From the NCBI GenBank assembly GCA_900472625.1, contig UCIT01000001.1, positions 186,001 to 250,000 of the forward strand: DNA of 64,000 nt. Direction: 5' to 3'. The notes under the pieces were generated by a model. It was given only the letters and a program-made list of their open reading frames with translations, was not told where the DNA came from and searched no databases. Origin of the DNA: Hyphomicrobiales bacterium. Its GTDB lineage: Bacteria > Pseudomonadota > Alphaproteobacteria > Rhizobiales > Rhizobiaceae. Each line of letters opens with the position of its first letter. The first letter of the stretch is position 1. A program made the translations under genes and the position numbers. Below are positions 48,563-58,422 of this stretch, piece by piece.

Positions 48563-49378
48563 ATGGGGAAAGTCATCGTCGTCACTTCAGGCAAGGGCGG
48601 AGTTGGAAAGACAACCTCGACCGCAGCGCTTGGAGCGGCTCTGGCCCAAAGGAATGAAAAGGTGGTGGTCGTCGATTTCGATGTCGGCCTTCGTAACCTT
48701 GATCTGGTCATGGGCGCAGAACGTCGGGTCGTATACGACCTGATCAACGTTATCCAGGGCGACGCGAAACTCTCGCAGGCGCTGATCCGCGACAAGCGGC
48801 TGGAAACGCTGTTCCTGCTGCCGGCCTCTCAGACCCGCGACAAGGACAATCTGACCGCCGAGGGCGTGGAACGCGTGATGGCCGACCTGAAGCGCCATTT
48901 CGACTGGGTCATCTGCGACAGCCCTGCCGGCATCGAGCGCGGTGCGACGCTGGCCATGCGCCATGCCGACGTCGCCGTCGTCGTCACCAATCCGGAAGTG
49001 TCCTCGGTTCGCGACTCCGATCGCATCATTGGTCTGCTCGATTCCAAGACGCTCAAGGCCGAGCGCGGCGAACGCATGGAAAAGCACCTGCTGCTCACGC
49101 GCTATGACGCCAATCGCGCAGAGCGCGGCGACATGCTCAAGGTTGACGACGTCCTCGAAATCCTGTCGATCCCGCTGCTGGGCATTATCCCGGAAAGCAT
49201 GGATGTGCTGCGCGCCTCCAACATCGGCGCCCCGGTCACGCTGGCGGATAGCCGCAGCGCGCCGGCCATGGCCTACTTCGATGCCGCACGCAGGCTTGCC
49301 GGCGAGGAGATCCCCATGACGATCCCTGGAGAAAAGCGGGGTATCTTTGGCAAGATTTTCGGAAGGAAGGCAGCATGA
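48563..49378 (+). CDS. minD: Cell division ATPase MinD
   Basis: 271 residues. Deviant Walker [12 protein letters not shown] with Lys11 and Lys16 as in MinD, switch II-type region and a C-terminal amphipathic helix ([12 protein letters not shown]) for membrane binding. It recruits MinC to the membrane and drives pole-to-pole oscillation with MinE. Ribosome site AGGAGAG. It overlaps minE by four bases. Confidence 0.96.
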   Translation: MGKVIVVTSGKGGVGKTTSTAALGAALAQRNEKVVVVDFDVGLRNLDLVMGAERRVVYDLINVIQGDAKLSQALIRDKRLETLFLLPASQTRDKDNLTAEGVERVMADLKRHFDWVICDSPAGIERGATLAMRHADVAVVVTNPEVSSVRDSDRIIGLLDSKTLKAERGERMEKHLLLTRYDANRAERGDMLKVDDVLEILSIPLLGIIPESMDVLRASNIGAPVTLADSRSAPAMAYFDAARRLAGEEIPMTIPGEKRGIFGKIFGRKAA

Positions 49379-49635
49379 GCATTTTCCGCCTTTTCGCCAA
49401 ACAGAGAACCGCGCCGGCCGCTCGTGAGCGTTTGCAGGTCTTGCTCGCCCATGAACGCTCCTCAACCGGATCCGATCTGATCTCGATCCTGCGCGAGGAA
49501 ATTCTCGCCGTCATTGCCAAGCATGTGCAGGTCGATAGCGATCGCGTGCATGTGAAGATGGACCGAGACGAACATATGTCGATCCTGGAGATCGACGTCG
49601 AGATACCGCTCGACGCCGTCGTCAAAGCGGCCTGA
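49375..49635 (+). CDS. minE: Cell division topological factor MinE
   Basis: 86 residues. N-terminal MinD-activating helix region ([15 protein letters not shown]) and the C-terminal topological domain ([29 protein letters not shown]). It stimulates the MinD ATPase. ATGA overlap with minD shows coupling. Confidence 0.95.
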   Translation: MSIFRLFAKQRTAPAARERLQVLLAHERSSTGSDLISILREEILAVIAKHVQVDSDRVHVKMDRDEHMSILEIDVEIPLDAVVKAA

Positions 49636-49642
49636 TATTGAT

Positions 49643-49670
49643 GCGGCACCTTCGGGTGCCGCTTTCCGTT
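49643..49670 (+). terminator. Rho-independent terminator of minCDE
   Basis: GCGGCACC-TTCG-GGTGCCGC followed by TTTCCGTTTC: perfect 8-bp stem with a UUCG tetraloop, eight bases after the minE stop. Confidence 0.85.
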
Positions 49671-49759
49671 TCGGCCCGTGAATGATTCGCGGGATCCATG
49701 GCAACTTTGCCGTATTCGCGGATCACGTTCATCTGACGCTGGGCCAACGAGGATGGTCG

Positions 49760-50242
49760 ATGAGGCAGCTCTCTTGCAGGCATATCGGTCCCACCTGTCT
49801 TTCGGCGGCAGCTTTTCTTCTGGCCTCCGATCCCCTTATGGCCGCATGTATTTCGGCGATGAACACGCCGCAGTGGCCAACTATCGCCAGATCGATCCAC
49901 ACCGTGCAGCTTTGCGAACAGATACCGGTCGGGCCCAATCATACTGCACGGTTTCAGATTGTCTCCCTGGACGCCTGCCAGACAACTCCGGGCATCTCGT
50001 CGATCGTGGCGCGAGCATTTCTGACCTGCGAGTCAGGGGCCGATTCCATCTTGCCTCTGCCGCCTGTCGAAGGCGAAGTCACGGCTGCGATCACGCTGGA
50101 TACGAACGCTTGCATGATCACGGATACCAGGGTTCAGATCAGCGGCGATCTCGGTATGCTTCTTTCGGGACTCGACGAGACTCAGCAATTCGCACGCGAC
50201 TGGGCACAGACGCAGCTTTCCTCGCTCTGCCGTCTGCATTGA
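49760..50242 (+). CDS. Exported hypothetical protein
   Basis: 160 residues from ATG 49760, which has GAGGA nine bases upstream. A signal peptide is suggested (MRQLSCRHIGPTCLSAAAFL, then cleavage near LMAA-CIS). Several Cys residues in the mature part could form disulfides. No known domain. A longer reading frame in another frame across the same region lacks a ribosome site. It is between minCDE and the cytochrome gene. Confidence 0.65.
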   Translation: MRQLSCRHIGPTCLSAAAFLLASDPLMAACISAMNTPQWPTIARSIHTVQLCEQIPVGPNHTARFQIVSLDACQTTPGISSIVARAFLTCESGADSILPLPPVEGEVTAAITLDTNACMITDTRVQISGDLGMLLSGLDETQQFARDWAQTQLSSLCRLH

Positions 50243-50359
50243 AACGGCAAGGGCCTCCATGGAGATAATGTGCGACAAGAGGGTGTGACAGACCTTGTTC
50301 GCAAAATCCCGCAATCCTACACATGCCCCACGTCAACAGCTCGGTTGGATTCCAAGGCC

Positions 50360-50734
50360 ATGAAACATACGGCGCTCTGTTCGCTCGCCATCGTCCTCCT
50401 CACAATGACGACGGCGTTTGCACAGGACCTTGAGAATGGACGACAGCTCTTCCGCAATTGCGTCTCCTGTCACAATGTCGATTCCGATCGAAACAAGTTT
50501 GGGCCGCATCTCAAGGGCGTTGTGGGGCGGCATGCTGGCGCGGTGGCTGACTACCAGTATTCGCAGGCGATGCAGGCTGCAGGTGCGGCTGATCTAGTCT
50601 GGGACGAAACGACGCTTGCCGAATTCCTGGCCGATCCGCAGCAGAAAGTCCCCGGAACCAGAATGCGCTTCTGGGGTATGAAGCCGGGATCGGACATGGA
50701 CGACCTGATCGGATACCTCAAGGCCTATCCATAA
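50360..50734 (+). CDS. Small class I cytochrome c
   Basis: 124 residues. Signal peptide about 1-21 (cleavage after TAFA). Heme motif CVSCH at Cys34-Cys37-His38 and a probable Met axial ligand in PGTRMRFWG. It is a periplasmic soluble electron carrier of the cytochrome c2/c552 type. It stands alone without an oxidase gene, so its partner is unknown. Confidence 0.88.
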   Translation: MKHTALCSLAIVLLTMTTAFAQDLENGRQLFRNCVSCHNVDSDRNKFGPHLKGVVGRHAGAVADYQYSQAMQAAGAADLVWDETTLAEFLADPQQKVPGTRMRFWGMKPGSDMDDLIGYLKAYP

Positions 50735-50882
50735 CAGGGCGGGAATCGCTGTCACTCGGCCACCGATAGGTCTTTTCGAGACGATTTATTCGGCAAGCGC
50801 GCTGCTTTGCTTGCAAACGCTTTGCAACCGACGAGAAAGCACCTTATCCTGAAGGTTCGATCGTCAACGAATAAGGGTCCCT

Positions 50883-52187
50883 GTGTTTCTCGAAATTGGA
50901 ATTGTGGTCTTGCTCACCATCCTCAACGGTGTGCTGGCCATGTCGGAATTGGCTGTCGTGTCCTCCAGGCCGGCTCGCCTCAAAGTTCTCGCCGATCACG
51001 GAAGCAGAGGAGCAGCGCAAGCGATCAAGCTTGCTGAAAACCCTGGCAGATTTCTGTCGACGGTGCAGATCGGCATCACCCTTGTCGGCGTTCTCTCAGG
51101 TGCATTTTCCGGCGCGACATTGGGAAGCCGGTTGACCGCGTGGCTGCAGTTGCAGGGCGTTTCGCCAACGGCTGCCGATGCGATCGGCGTCGGCGTCGTC
51201 GTCATGGCAATCACCTATCTTTCCTTGATCGTCGGCGAACTCGTGCCGAAGCAGATCGCCTTGCGGGAACCAGAGGCGGTTGCTGCCAAGGTGGCGCCGG
51301 CCATGGTGGTCCTGTCGAAGCTGGCACTTCCGCTTGTTTGGCTCCTCGATAATTCGGGCAATCTTGTTCTGAGACTGCTCGGCCAGTCAGGCAAGGGCGG
51401 TGACAACGTTTCCGACGAAGAGATCAAGACCGTGCTTGCCGAAGCGCAGTCGGCGGGCGTCATCGAAAGCGAAGAGTCGGCGATGATATCCGGCGTCATG
51501 CGTCTCGCCGACCGCACCGCGCGTGCGCTGATGACGCCGCGTCGCGAGGTCGAGATCATCGATATCGATGACAGCTTCGAAGAAATCCGCGCGCAACTGC
51601 ACCAGACGAAGCGGTCGCGCCTTGCTGTGCGCCGGGGCAGCTCCGACGAGGTGCTCGGCATTCTTCCCGTCAAGGATTTCTACGATGCGCTGTCTGCCAC
51701 CGGAACAGCCGATGTCTTGCGCCTCACGCAGGAAGTTCCTGTCGTCTCCGACCTTTCCAATGCCATCAGTGTCATCCAGGCCATTCGCAAGTCACCGGTG
51801 CACATGGTTCTCGTATTTGACGAGTACGGTCATTTCGAAGGCGTCGTTTCATCTGGCGACATTCTGGAAGCCATCATGGGCGCGCTCCAGGAGGGGCCGA
51901 TCGACGAGCAGGCGATCGTTCGCAGACAGGACGGATCCTATCTGGTTTCCGGTTGGACGCCGATCGACGAGTTCGCAGAATTCATGAGCTTGAAACTTGG
52001 CGACGACGTCGAGTTTCAGACCGTTGCGGGGCTGGTGCTGGAAGAACTCAAGCATCTTCCCGAACTTGGCGAGAGTTTTGTCAGGGACGGCTGGCGCTTC
52101 GAGGTTATCGATCTCGATGGTCGTCGGGTCGACAAGATCCTGGTGAGCGCGGTCGATGCGAATGGCGAGGCGGTGGCGGCTGGATAG
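50883..52187 (+). CDS. Hemolysin/CNNM-family membrane protein with CBS domains (CorC/UPF0053)
   Basis: 434 residues from GTG 50883 (AAGGG upstream). An N-terminal DUF21 membrane domain with four helices (about 1-170) is followed by a CBS pair (about 195-325; MTPRREVEIIDIDDSFEEIR and VIQAIRKSPVHMVLVFDEYG) and a C-terminal CorC_HlyC domain (about 345-425). Such proteins are linked to magnesium/cobalt efflux or ion homeostasis; the older name TlyC-type hemolysin is not functional evidence. Confidence 0.92.
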   Translation: MFLEIGIVVLLTILNGVLAMSELAVVSSRPARLKVLADHGSRGAAQAIKLAENPGRFLSTVQIGITLVGVLSGAFSGATLGSRLTAWLQLQGVSPTAADAIGVGVVVMAITYLSLIVGELVPKQIALREPEAVAAKVAPAMVVLSKLALPLVWLLDNSGNLVLRLLGQSGKGGDNVSDEEIKTVLAEAQSAGVIESEESAMISGVMRLADRTARALMTPRREVEIIDIDDSFEEIRAQLHQTKRSRLAVRRGSSDEVLGILPVKDFYDALSATGTADVLRLTQEVPVVSDLSNAISVIQAIRKSPVHMVLVFDEYGHFEGVVSSGDILEAIMGALQEGPIDEQAIVRRQDGSYLVSGWTPIDEFAEFMSLKLGDDVEFQTVAGLVLEELKHLPELGESFVRDGWRFEVIDLDGRRVDKILVSAVDANGEAVAAG

Positions 52188-52442
52188 TCTTGGGTCGCCT
52201 GTGGAAGGCAGCAAAACCCGGCCGCGCGCGCTTCGGAGTGATATAGCCCTGAAGGGCAGGCGGCTTGAAACCGCCTTCCATCATCCTCATCTGACTAACA
52301 AGTTCTATACGCGGACCGACAGCCCCCATTATGCGCCGCGCTGCCTGTCACGGGAAAGTTCGAAGGAAAGTATGTCACCCCAAATGCGTAGCCTTCGTAG
52401 TATGATGGCTTACTGCACAACGAGTCGTGAGGAAGTGAACAT

Positions 52443-53147
52443 TTGAACGCGCTGTTGAATTCGACGCAGGGTGCAATTCTTATCGGGGCCGTCATCGCCA
52501 TTGCCGGGGTGTTGATTGGCTGGATCGTGGCCTCCGCCTCGACGCGCGCTGTCACCAAACGCGCCGCCAAGGCAAAGGGTGCCGCAGACGCACGCGACCT
52601 AGCGATGCGGACGGTTCTGGCTCTGGATGATTTCATGGGCAGCTGTTATTCGGCCGCCTACGATCAGCCCGAGTTCAATCCGATGGATCCGGGCGACTTC
52701 ATCCTGCACACCGACGACCCGGTGCTGGTGCTGCCGCGCGATGCGAACTGGGCGCTTTTGCGTTCAGACCTAGGCGATGAGATCATCTGGCTGCCCAACC
52801 GGCTTCGCAATGTGGTGGAAGCGCTCGAATCGATCGATATCTCCCGCGCTGATTTCGGCGACTATTTCGAGCATCGAAGCGACGAGTTTTCGCGCCTTGG
52901 TCTTCGTGCTTTCGAGCTGATGGAAACCTTGAGCGCTGCCTACTCCCTGCCGATGCCTTCCCGGCCGGATTTCTATCGTCCGAAGGAAGGAATGCAGGCG
53001 AAGGTGGCGGAGATGGCTGCGATGTGGAGCCGTCGCCGCAAGGCACAGCGCAGTGTCGCCAGCGAGACGTCGAATGTCATGCCCTTGTTCGCTGGCGTGA
53101 CGCCTACGAAGTCCGCGATCACCCCGGACTCTGATCCGAACAGCTGA
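52443..53147 (+). CDS. Hypothetical membrane-anchored protein
   Basis: 234 residues with a TTG start preceded by GAGGAAG eight bases upstream. One N-terminal membrane helix (about 10-31), then a soluble helical cytoplasmic-like region rich in acidic and aromatic residues. I do not recognise a family. It is co-oriented with the nuclease/ATPase pair downstream but 170 bases away, with no clear operon link. Confidence 0.7.
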   Translation: MNALLNSTQGAILIGAVIAIAGVLIGWIVASASTRAVTKRAAKAKGAADARDLAMRTVLALDDFMGSCYSAAYDQPEFNPMDPGDFILHTDDPVLVLPRDANWALLRSDLGDEIIWLPNRLRNVVEALESIDISRADFGDYFEHRSDEFSRLGLRAFELMETLSAAYSLPMPSRPDFYRPKEGMQAKVAEMAAMWSRRRKAQRSVASETSNVMPLFAGVTPTKSAITPDSDPNS

Positions 53148-53317
53148 GTGCAATTGTGTTGCGTATAGTCCGCCGCGCCAGTCGCGGTTGGATCTCGGGC
53201 CTTTGCCAAAAACATGTGGTTATCGAGCACGCGGCGATTATTCGGTCGCGTGCGCGGTATCAATCAGCCGGTCGGCCTTCTAGTCTTCCGTGGATCGGGT
53301 GAGAGCAGAGCAAGCAT

Positions 53318-54553
53318 ATGACGTCCTTCAAGTTCATCCACGCTGCGGACCTGCATCTGGGCAGTCCTTTCCAGGGGCTTGCACTGAAGGATCAGGAGAT
53401 CTCGGCGGTGTTCGTGGAAGCGAGCCGTCGGGCGTTTTCGACGCTGGTCAGTCGCGCGATCGAACTCGGCGTCGATTTCTTTCTGATTGCCGGTGACGTC
53501 TATGATGGCGACTGGAAGGACAACAAGATCGGGCTGTTCTTCAACCGCGAGATGGGCCGCCTCGATCGCGCCGGCATTCCTGTCTACCTCTTGCGCGGGA
53601 ACCATGATGCGTTGAGCGTCATCACCAAGACGATCTCGCTGCCGTCCAACGTTCACGAATTTCCAACCGCAAAGCCGGGATCGTTTCGCATCGACCATCT
53701 GAATGTGGTGCTGCACGGGCAGGGTTTCGCCGAACGGTCCGCAAACGAGAACCTGGCGCTCAATTACCCCGGACCCGTGCGCAGGTACTTCAACATCGGC
53801 GTGCTCCACACCTCGATGACCGGACGCGAGCCGCACGCCCCCTATGCGCCGTGCTCCGTCGCCGATCTGCGTTCGCGTGGATACGACTATTGGGCGCTTG
53901 GTCACGTGCATGAATATGAGGAGGTGGCATCCGACCCGCCGATCATCTTCCCAGGCAATCTCCAGGGACGCAGTGTGCGCGAATCGGGCGCCAAGGGCGC
54001 CGTGATTGTCACCGTCGAAGACGGTCATGCCGAACTGGAACGCCTTATCGTCGACGAGGCGCGATTCGCGGTCCGCGACATTACTATCGACGCGGATCAC
54101 GGCGCGCCCGATATTCTCCATCTTGTCGAGCAGGCTGCGCGGTCGGTATGGGACGATGCGCAAGAGCGCAAGACGGCGCTGCGCATTCGTCTGAAGGGCG
54201 TATCGCGGTTGAACGGGCAGTTTATCGCCCAGCGGCAACAATGGATCGACGAGGTTCAGGCCGCGTGCCACCGCGTGCATGAGGACATCTGGCTGGAGAA
54301 GCTTGAACTGCTGGTGACAGAGCCGCCTTCTGCTGTCGAAACCGAGAGTGCCGTACTCGATCTCGGACGTCTGGTCGCTGAACATGGCAAGGAAGACGAT
54401 CTGCGGGCGGAAGCGGAGATTTTGATGGCCTCTATCGTGCCGAAGCTGCCGGCCGGTATTGGGGCAGGAGAACTGCCGCTCGATGTCAGTATCAATGCGC
54501 TGATGGAAGAGGCGCGCAAGCTCCTTCTCGCGCGCGGCGAAGGAACGGCATAA
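53318..54553 (+). CDS. Metallophosphoesterase, YhaO/SbcD-like DNA repair nuclease
   Basis: 411 residues. The calcineurin-like nuclease motifs are complete: HAADLHLG (about 9-16), AGDVYDGDW, LRGNHDA, VLHTSMTG and LGHVHEYE. Length and the partner gene fit YhaO, a relative of SbcD/Mre11. It shares one base with the next gene (TAATG junction), so the two proteins are made together and probably act as a nuclease/ATPase complex on DNA ends or in DNA repair. The exact substrate is unknown. Confidence 0.9.
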   Translation: MTSFKFIHAADLHLGSPFQGLALKDQEISAVFVEASRRAFSTLVSRAIELGVDFFLIAGDVYDGDWKDNKIGLFFNREMGRLDRAGIPVYLLRGNHDALSVITKTISLPSNVHEFPTAKPGSFRIDHLNVVLHGQGFAERSANENLALNYPGPVRRYFNIGVLHTSMTGREPHAPYAPCSVADLRSRGYDYWALGHVHEYEEVASDPPIIFPGNLQGRSVRESGAKGAVIVTVEDGHAELERLIVDEARFAVRDITIDADHGAPDILHLVEQAARSVWDDAQERKTALRIRLKGVSRLNGQFIAQRQQWIDEVQAACHRVHEDIWLEKLELLVTEPPSAVETESAVLDLGRLVAEHGKEDDLRAEAEILMASIVPKLPAGIGAGELPLDVSINALMEEARKLLLARGEGTA

Positions 54554-57500
54554 TGCGTTTTGGCCGCCTTGATATCCTGCGCTATGGAGCGCTGACCGAC
54601 CGTGTACTGTCGTTTCGGCCGGATGCGAAACTGCATATCGTCTACGGCGCCAATGAGGCGGGAAAATCCTCGGCGCTGAAGGCGATCTCGGATCTGCTGT
54701 TTGGTTTTCCGCATGAGGTCGAGCACGCCTTCCTGCACGATGCACCGGTGCTGCGGCTGGGCGCACTGGTTTCTTCGCGCGCAGGAAGTGAACTCTCGTT
54801 TCGCCGCCGCCGCGGGCGCAAGAATACGCTGATATCGCATACGGATCAGGAAACGCCACTCGCCGACGACGCACTCGTCCCTTTCCTCGGTGCCTTGGGT
54901 CGGCCGGTGTTTGAGCGTGCTTTCGGGCTCGACAGCGCCCGGCTGCGCGATGGAGCAAAAGCGATGTTGCAAAGCGGCGGCGAGATCGGCAGCCTGCTGT
55001 TTTCCGCGGCATCCGGCCTTACCGGCCTGACGAACCTGCGCCGCACGCTCGATAACGATGCCGAAGGGATTTTCGCGCAACGCCGTTCCAAGGACCGGCT
55101 GTTCTATCAGGCGTTGGAGCGCCATGAAGATGCGCGCAAGGCTGAGCGCGAGCACGAGTTGAAGTCCGGTGACTGGAAACGTCTGGTGGAGCAGGGTGAA
55201 ACTGCCTCGACGGCGCTGGCCGCGTTGCAGGCCGAGCGCCTGGCCAAACGCCGCGAGCACGGCCGCCTGACGGCTCTGCGTGCGCTAGAACCGTTGATCC
55301 GCGAGATCGACGCGGAAGAAGTCGCCGTCGCTGCCTTTTCTGATATCGATGCGGTCGCCGAAACGGAAGACCGGCTCGCTGCTGCGAGCGAACAGAACCG
55401 GGTTGCGGTCGAGAAGCAGACCGCTGCTCGCGCCAATGTCCTGCGCCTGCGTGATGAGTTGAGTGTGGTGCAGGTCGACGACGCGCTCTTCGCAGCTGCC
55501 GGCAAGATCATCGAATGCTACGCCGGAAAATCCGCCTATCTCTCGGCCAAGGCCGATATCGCACGCGTACGCGGCGAAGTGGATGACTTTGATCAAAGGC
55601 TTTGTCAGCTGATCCGCAAGCTCGGCCTGGATATCAGTGCTGACAGGCTAGAGGCGATGCAACCCGCCGATGCCATACTTGCCCAGCTGCAGCAGTTGAA
55701 GGAAGCGGGCCGTGAATTGCACCGTGCCCACGCGGATGTTGAGCGCAATCTGGCAAAGGAACGCGCTTACCTCCGCGATCTCGAAAACATCCACGAGGGG
55801 CCGCAGCCGGTGGACCCCCGTCAGCATGCTGACCAGCTTTCGGCCTTGCAGGCGGAGCTAAATGATATCGCGCGCATCGATGGACTGCAGGTCCGGGTCG
55901 ATCGCGCGCGATCGGAACTTGAAGAGGGTGTCGGGAGGCTCAACCCCACAATCGCCGACCTTGAGAAGATCGTCTCGGTTCCGCTGCCTGAGGTTTCCAC
56001 CCTTACGTCGCACCACCGCGCGATCGACGCTGCAAACGCCGTCGCACGGGATGTTGCAAGTCAGATCGCCAATGTCATCTCGGAGGCGCGCTCGGTTGGT
56101 GATGAAATGGCCCGGCTAGAAGGCGGCGATGTCATCGTTACCCGCGAGGAGATTGCGAGGGAGCGGGCGCTGCGCGATCAATTCTTGCGCAGCTTCTTAG
56201 AAGAGCCTGTGAAGACGGCGCGTGTGGCTGTCGAAACCGCGGTGGTGCAGGCGGACAGGCTTGCCGATCTGGCTCTCGCCGACGCCCAGCGTGTCGCCCG
56301 CCATACGCAGCTCCAGATCCGCTCCAACGAACTGGTACGGGCGCAGGCCCGTCTTGAAGCAGAGCAAGCGGAGGCCAGCCAGACGATTGCGTCATTGGAT
56401 GCCGACTATCGCGCTCTTTTTTCAGCTTCGGATGTCGAGCCGCTTGGTTGCGCGCAGATGATCGATTGGCGCCGCGCGATCGACACGCTGGCGAACCAGC
56501 GGACCGCGTTGAATGCGCTTGCGGACGAACTCTCAGTTCTGCGATTTGCCGAAGAGCGGGTGACGCCGTTGCTTGTCGAAATCGCGCGGGAAACCGGCCT
56601 GCCTGACGGGCGGGGTCTGTCATGCACGGCGCTCGGTAGGGCGCTCACGCGCCATCTCGATGCGATGGATCAGCGCTGGGGCGAGAGCCGTGCAACAGCA
56701 GGGAAACGCGCCTCGAGTCTCGAGAGCATTGCCGATTTCGAAGCGGATGCCGCAAATCTTGGTATCCGGATCGAGCGCTGGCAGCAGCAGTTCTCGGACG
56801 TAACCGCGACATTGGGACTTGCTGAAAACGCCACGATCGAGATGGCGGAGGCCACTCTGGATGTCTGGAGACAGGTCCCGCAACTGCTTGCCGAGCGTGC
56901 CAACCGGGGCCGCCGTGTCAATGGCATGTCGCGCGATATCGCGTCATTCGAACAGGCGGTTGGCAGGCTGACCACGGAGAACGCTACGGATCTGTCGTCA
57001 CTTTCAGCGGATGCAGCGATCGATTTGCTGCACCAGAGAGCGGTGTCTGCAAACGCTGAACAGCAGCGGCATTCTCGGCTTGTGACGGAGTTGGGGCTCG
57101 CCGAACTGTCGCTCGGCCGCTGCGATCAGGAAGCGGATGCCAGCGAGGCCGCTCTGTCTACGCTGACCAACATGCTTCCGTTGGCGACTGATCCCTCAGC
57201 GCTGCTGCAGCGCATGCGTGACCGGCGATCTGCAATTGCCAACCTTCTCTCCAGCCGCCGGCGGTTCGTCGAGCAGGCAAATGGCGAGAGCGAGGCTGCT
57301 GTGCGGTCCTCGCTTGTTGACTTCGATCGAACGGAAGCAAGTCTTCAGATCGAGCAACTTGAGCGGGAAGATGCCGATCTCGTTGCACGCCTCGGTGATC
57401 TTGCCGCTGAGGTAGCAGACAACCAGCGTCAACGAAAAGAATTGGAAACCAGTAAAAGCGTTGAGTATGCCGTGTTCGAGCGGTTGTCCGCGGAACAGGA

Positions 57501-57996
57501 GACGAAAGATCTCGCGAGACAATGGCTGGTGCTAAAGCTTGCATCTCGAATGCTCTCCAGTTCGATGGAGGCATACCGCGAGGCGCAGTCCGATCCAGTG
57601 ATCCTGCGTGCCGGCGCCGTCTTTTCATTGCTTACGGAAGGCGCGTTCAGCCGCCTAGCTCAGGAGTATGGTGACGATGACACACTTCATCTAACGGCGG
57701 TGCGCGCTAGCGGCGAGCGTGTTCCGCTTGCGGGCCTAAGCGAAGGCACGGGCGACCAGCTTCATCTGGCACTGCGCCTGGCGTTCATAGAGGATTATTG
57801 CTCCCGCAATGAACCAGCACCTCTTGTTATAGACGACATATTCCAGACCTTCGATGACGACCGAACCCGCTCCGGCCTGAAGGCGCTGGCTTCCACGTCA
57901 GCAGGGTTCCAGACCATTCTCTTCACTCACCAAGCAAGCGTTGTCGAAATCGCCAAGCGCGAACTTGCCGCAGATGTCGATATCATAAGGATGTAG
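54553..57996 (+). CDS. AAA/SMC-like ATPase, YhaN/SbcC-like
   Basis: 1147 residues. N-terminal Walker A VYGANEAGKSSALKAI (about 31-46), a long coiled-coil middle region (about 190-960) with heptad-like Arg/Glu/Leu pattern, and a C-terminal ABC half with signature LAGLSEGTGDQLHLALRLA and Walker B PLVIDDIFQTFDDDR. This is the YhaN/RecF/SbcC architecture. It is translationally coupled to the metallophosphoesterase gene. Likely role: ATP-dependent control of the nuclease on DNA ends. It is the longest gene in the window. Confidence 0.92.
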   Translation: MRFGRLDILRYGALTDRVLSFRPDAKLHIVYGANEAGKSSALKAISDLLFGFPHEVEHAFLHDAPVLRLGALVSSRAGSELSFRRRRGRKNTLISHTDQETPLADDALVPFLGALGRPVFERAFGLDSARLRDGAKAMLQSGGEIGSLLFSAASGLTGLTNLRRTLDNDAEGIFAQRRSKDRLFYQALERHEDARKAEREHELKSGDWKRLVEQGETASTALAALQAERLAKRREHGRLTALRALEPLIREIDAEEVAVAAFSDIDAVAETEDRLAAASEQNRVAVEKQTAARANVLRLRDELSVVQVDDALFAAAGKIIECYAGKSAYLSAKADIARVRGEVDDFDQRLCQLIRKLGLDISADRLEAMQPADAILAQLQQLKEAGRELHRAHADVERNLAKERAYLRDLENIHEGPQPVDPRQHADQLSALQAELNDIARIDGLQVRVDRARSELEEGVGRLNPTIADLEKIVSVPLPEVSTLTSHHRAIDAANAVARDVASQIANVISEARSVGDEMARLEGGDVIVTREEIARERALRDQFLRSFLEEPVKTARVAVETAVVQADRLADLALADAQRVARHTQLQIRSNELVRAQARLEAEQAEASQTIASLDADYRALFSASDVEPLGCAQMIDWRRAIDTLANQRTALNALADELSVLRFAEERVTPLLVEIARETGLPDGRGLSCTALGRALTRHLDAMDQRWGESRATAGKRASSLESIADFEADAANLGIRIERWQQQFSDVTATLGLAENATIEMAEATLDVWRQVPQLLAERANRGRRVNGMSRDIASFEQAVGRLTTENATDLSSLSADAAIDLLHQRAVSANAEQQRHSRLVTELGLAELSLGRCDQEADASEAALSTLTNMLPLATDPSALLQRMRDRRSAIANLLSSRRRFVEQANGESEAAVRSSLVDFDRTEASLQIEQLEREDADLVARLGDLAAEVADNQRQRKELETSKSVEYAVFERLSAEQETKDLARQWLVLKLASRMLSSSMEAYREAQSDPVILRAGAVFSLLTEGAFSRLAQEYGDDDTLHLTAVRASGERVPLAGLSEGTGDQLHLALRLAFIEDYCSRNEPAPLVIDDIFQTFDDDRTRSGLKALASTSAGFQTILFTHQASVVEIAKRELAADVDIIRM

Positions 57997-58014
57997 GCCG
58001 TTGACTGGAAACCT

Positions 58015-58254
58015 TCAGGCCGGCTGAGCCGGTATGGTTTCCGCAGTTTGAAACGCACTTTCGGATAGTAGCGCGGGCTCGGGTTTGGCGCTGACGAAGA
58101 GCGAGGAATGGCTGTTGATCACCGTGCCGTCCGCCAGCTTGAGCAGCGGGCCATCGATTGCGGAAACAACCTCGGAAAAGGTAAGTTCGCCCCATCCATC
58201 GGATGTGCCCTCGATAATCGTAAATCGGTACTGCCGTCCTTCGTCAAACATCAT
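58015..58254 (-). CDS. Hypothetical 79-residue protein
   Basis: Begins MMFDEGRQYRFTIIEGTSDG after the strong site GGAGGAAG. Beta-rich N-terminal two thirds (TFSEVVSAIDGPLLKLADGT) and an Ala/Pro-rich tail. It converges on the YhaN gene. No family recognised. Confidence 0.68.
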   Translation of the reverse strand: MMFDEGRQYRFTIIEGTSDGWGELTFSEVVSAIDGPLLKLADGTVINSHSSLFVSAKPEPALLSESAFQTAETIPAQPA

Positions 58255-58286
58255 CTTCCTCCAGAAATGTTCAGCACCAAAGTGAC

Positions 58287-58331
58287 ATCACGATTTTCGG
58301 AGTCAATATCTTTGGCTCCCAATATCGTGAT
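58287..58331. repeat. Interrupted inverted repeat ATCACGAT / ATCGTGAT
   Basis: Eight-base arms ATCACGAT (58287-58294) and ATCGTGAT (58324-58331) enclose an inner GGAG/CTCC pair. It lies between two divergent small genes (58015-58254 minus and 58423 plus). Could be an RNA hairpin in a leader or a regulator site. Confidence 0.4.
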
Positions 58332-58422
58332 GAGAAAAAATCAATTTTTCTGTTCCAGTATAGAAGTAGAGGAATGGAAAAAAAGAAAATCCATCTATCT
58401 TATATTGGAGTTGGAGAGAACT

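Noticed and set aside
53264-55012. Long minus-strand open frame (about 580 codons) opposite the YhaO/YhaN genes
   Set aside because: It is antisense to two genes with complete catalytic motifs, has an Arg/His-rich composition typical of GC-rich shadow frames, and no ribosome site.
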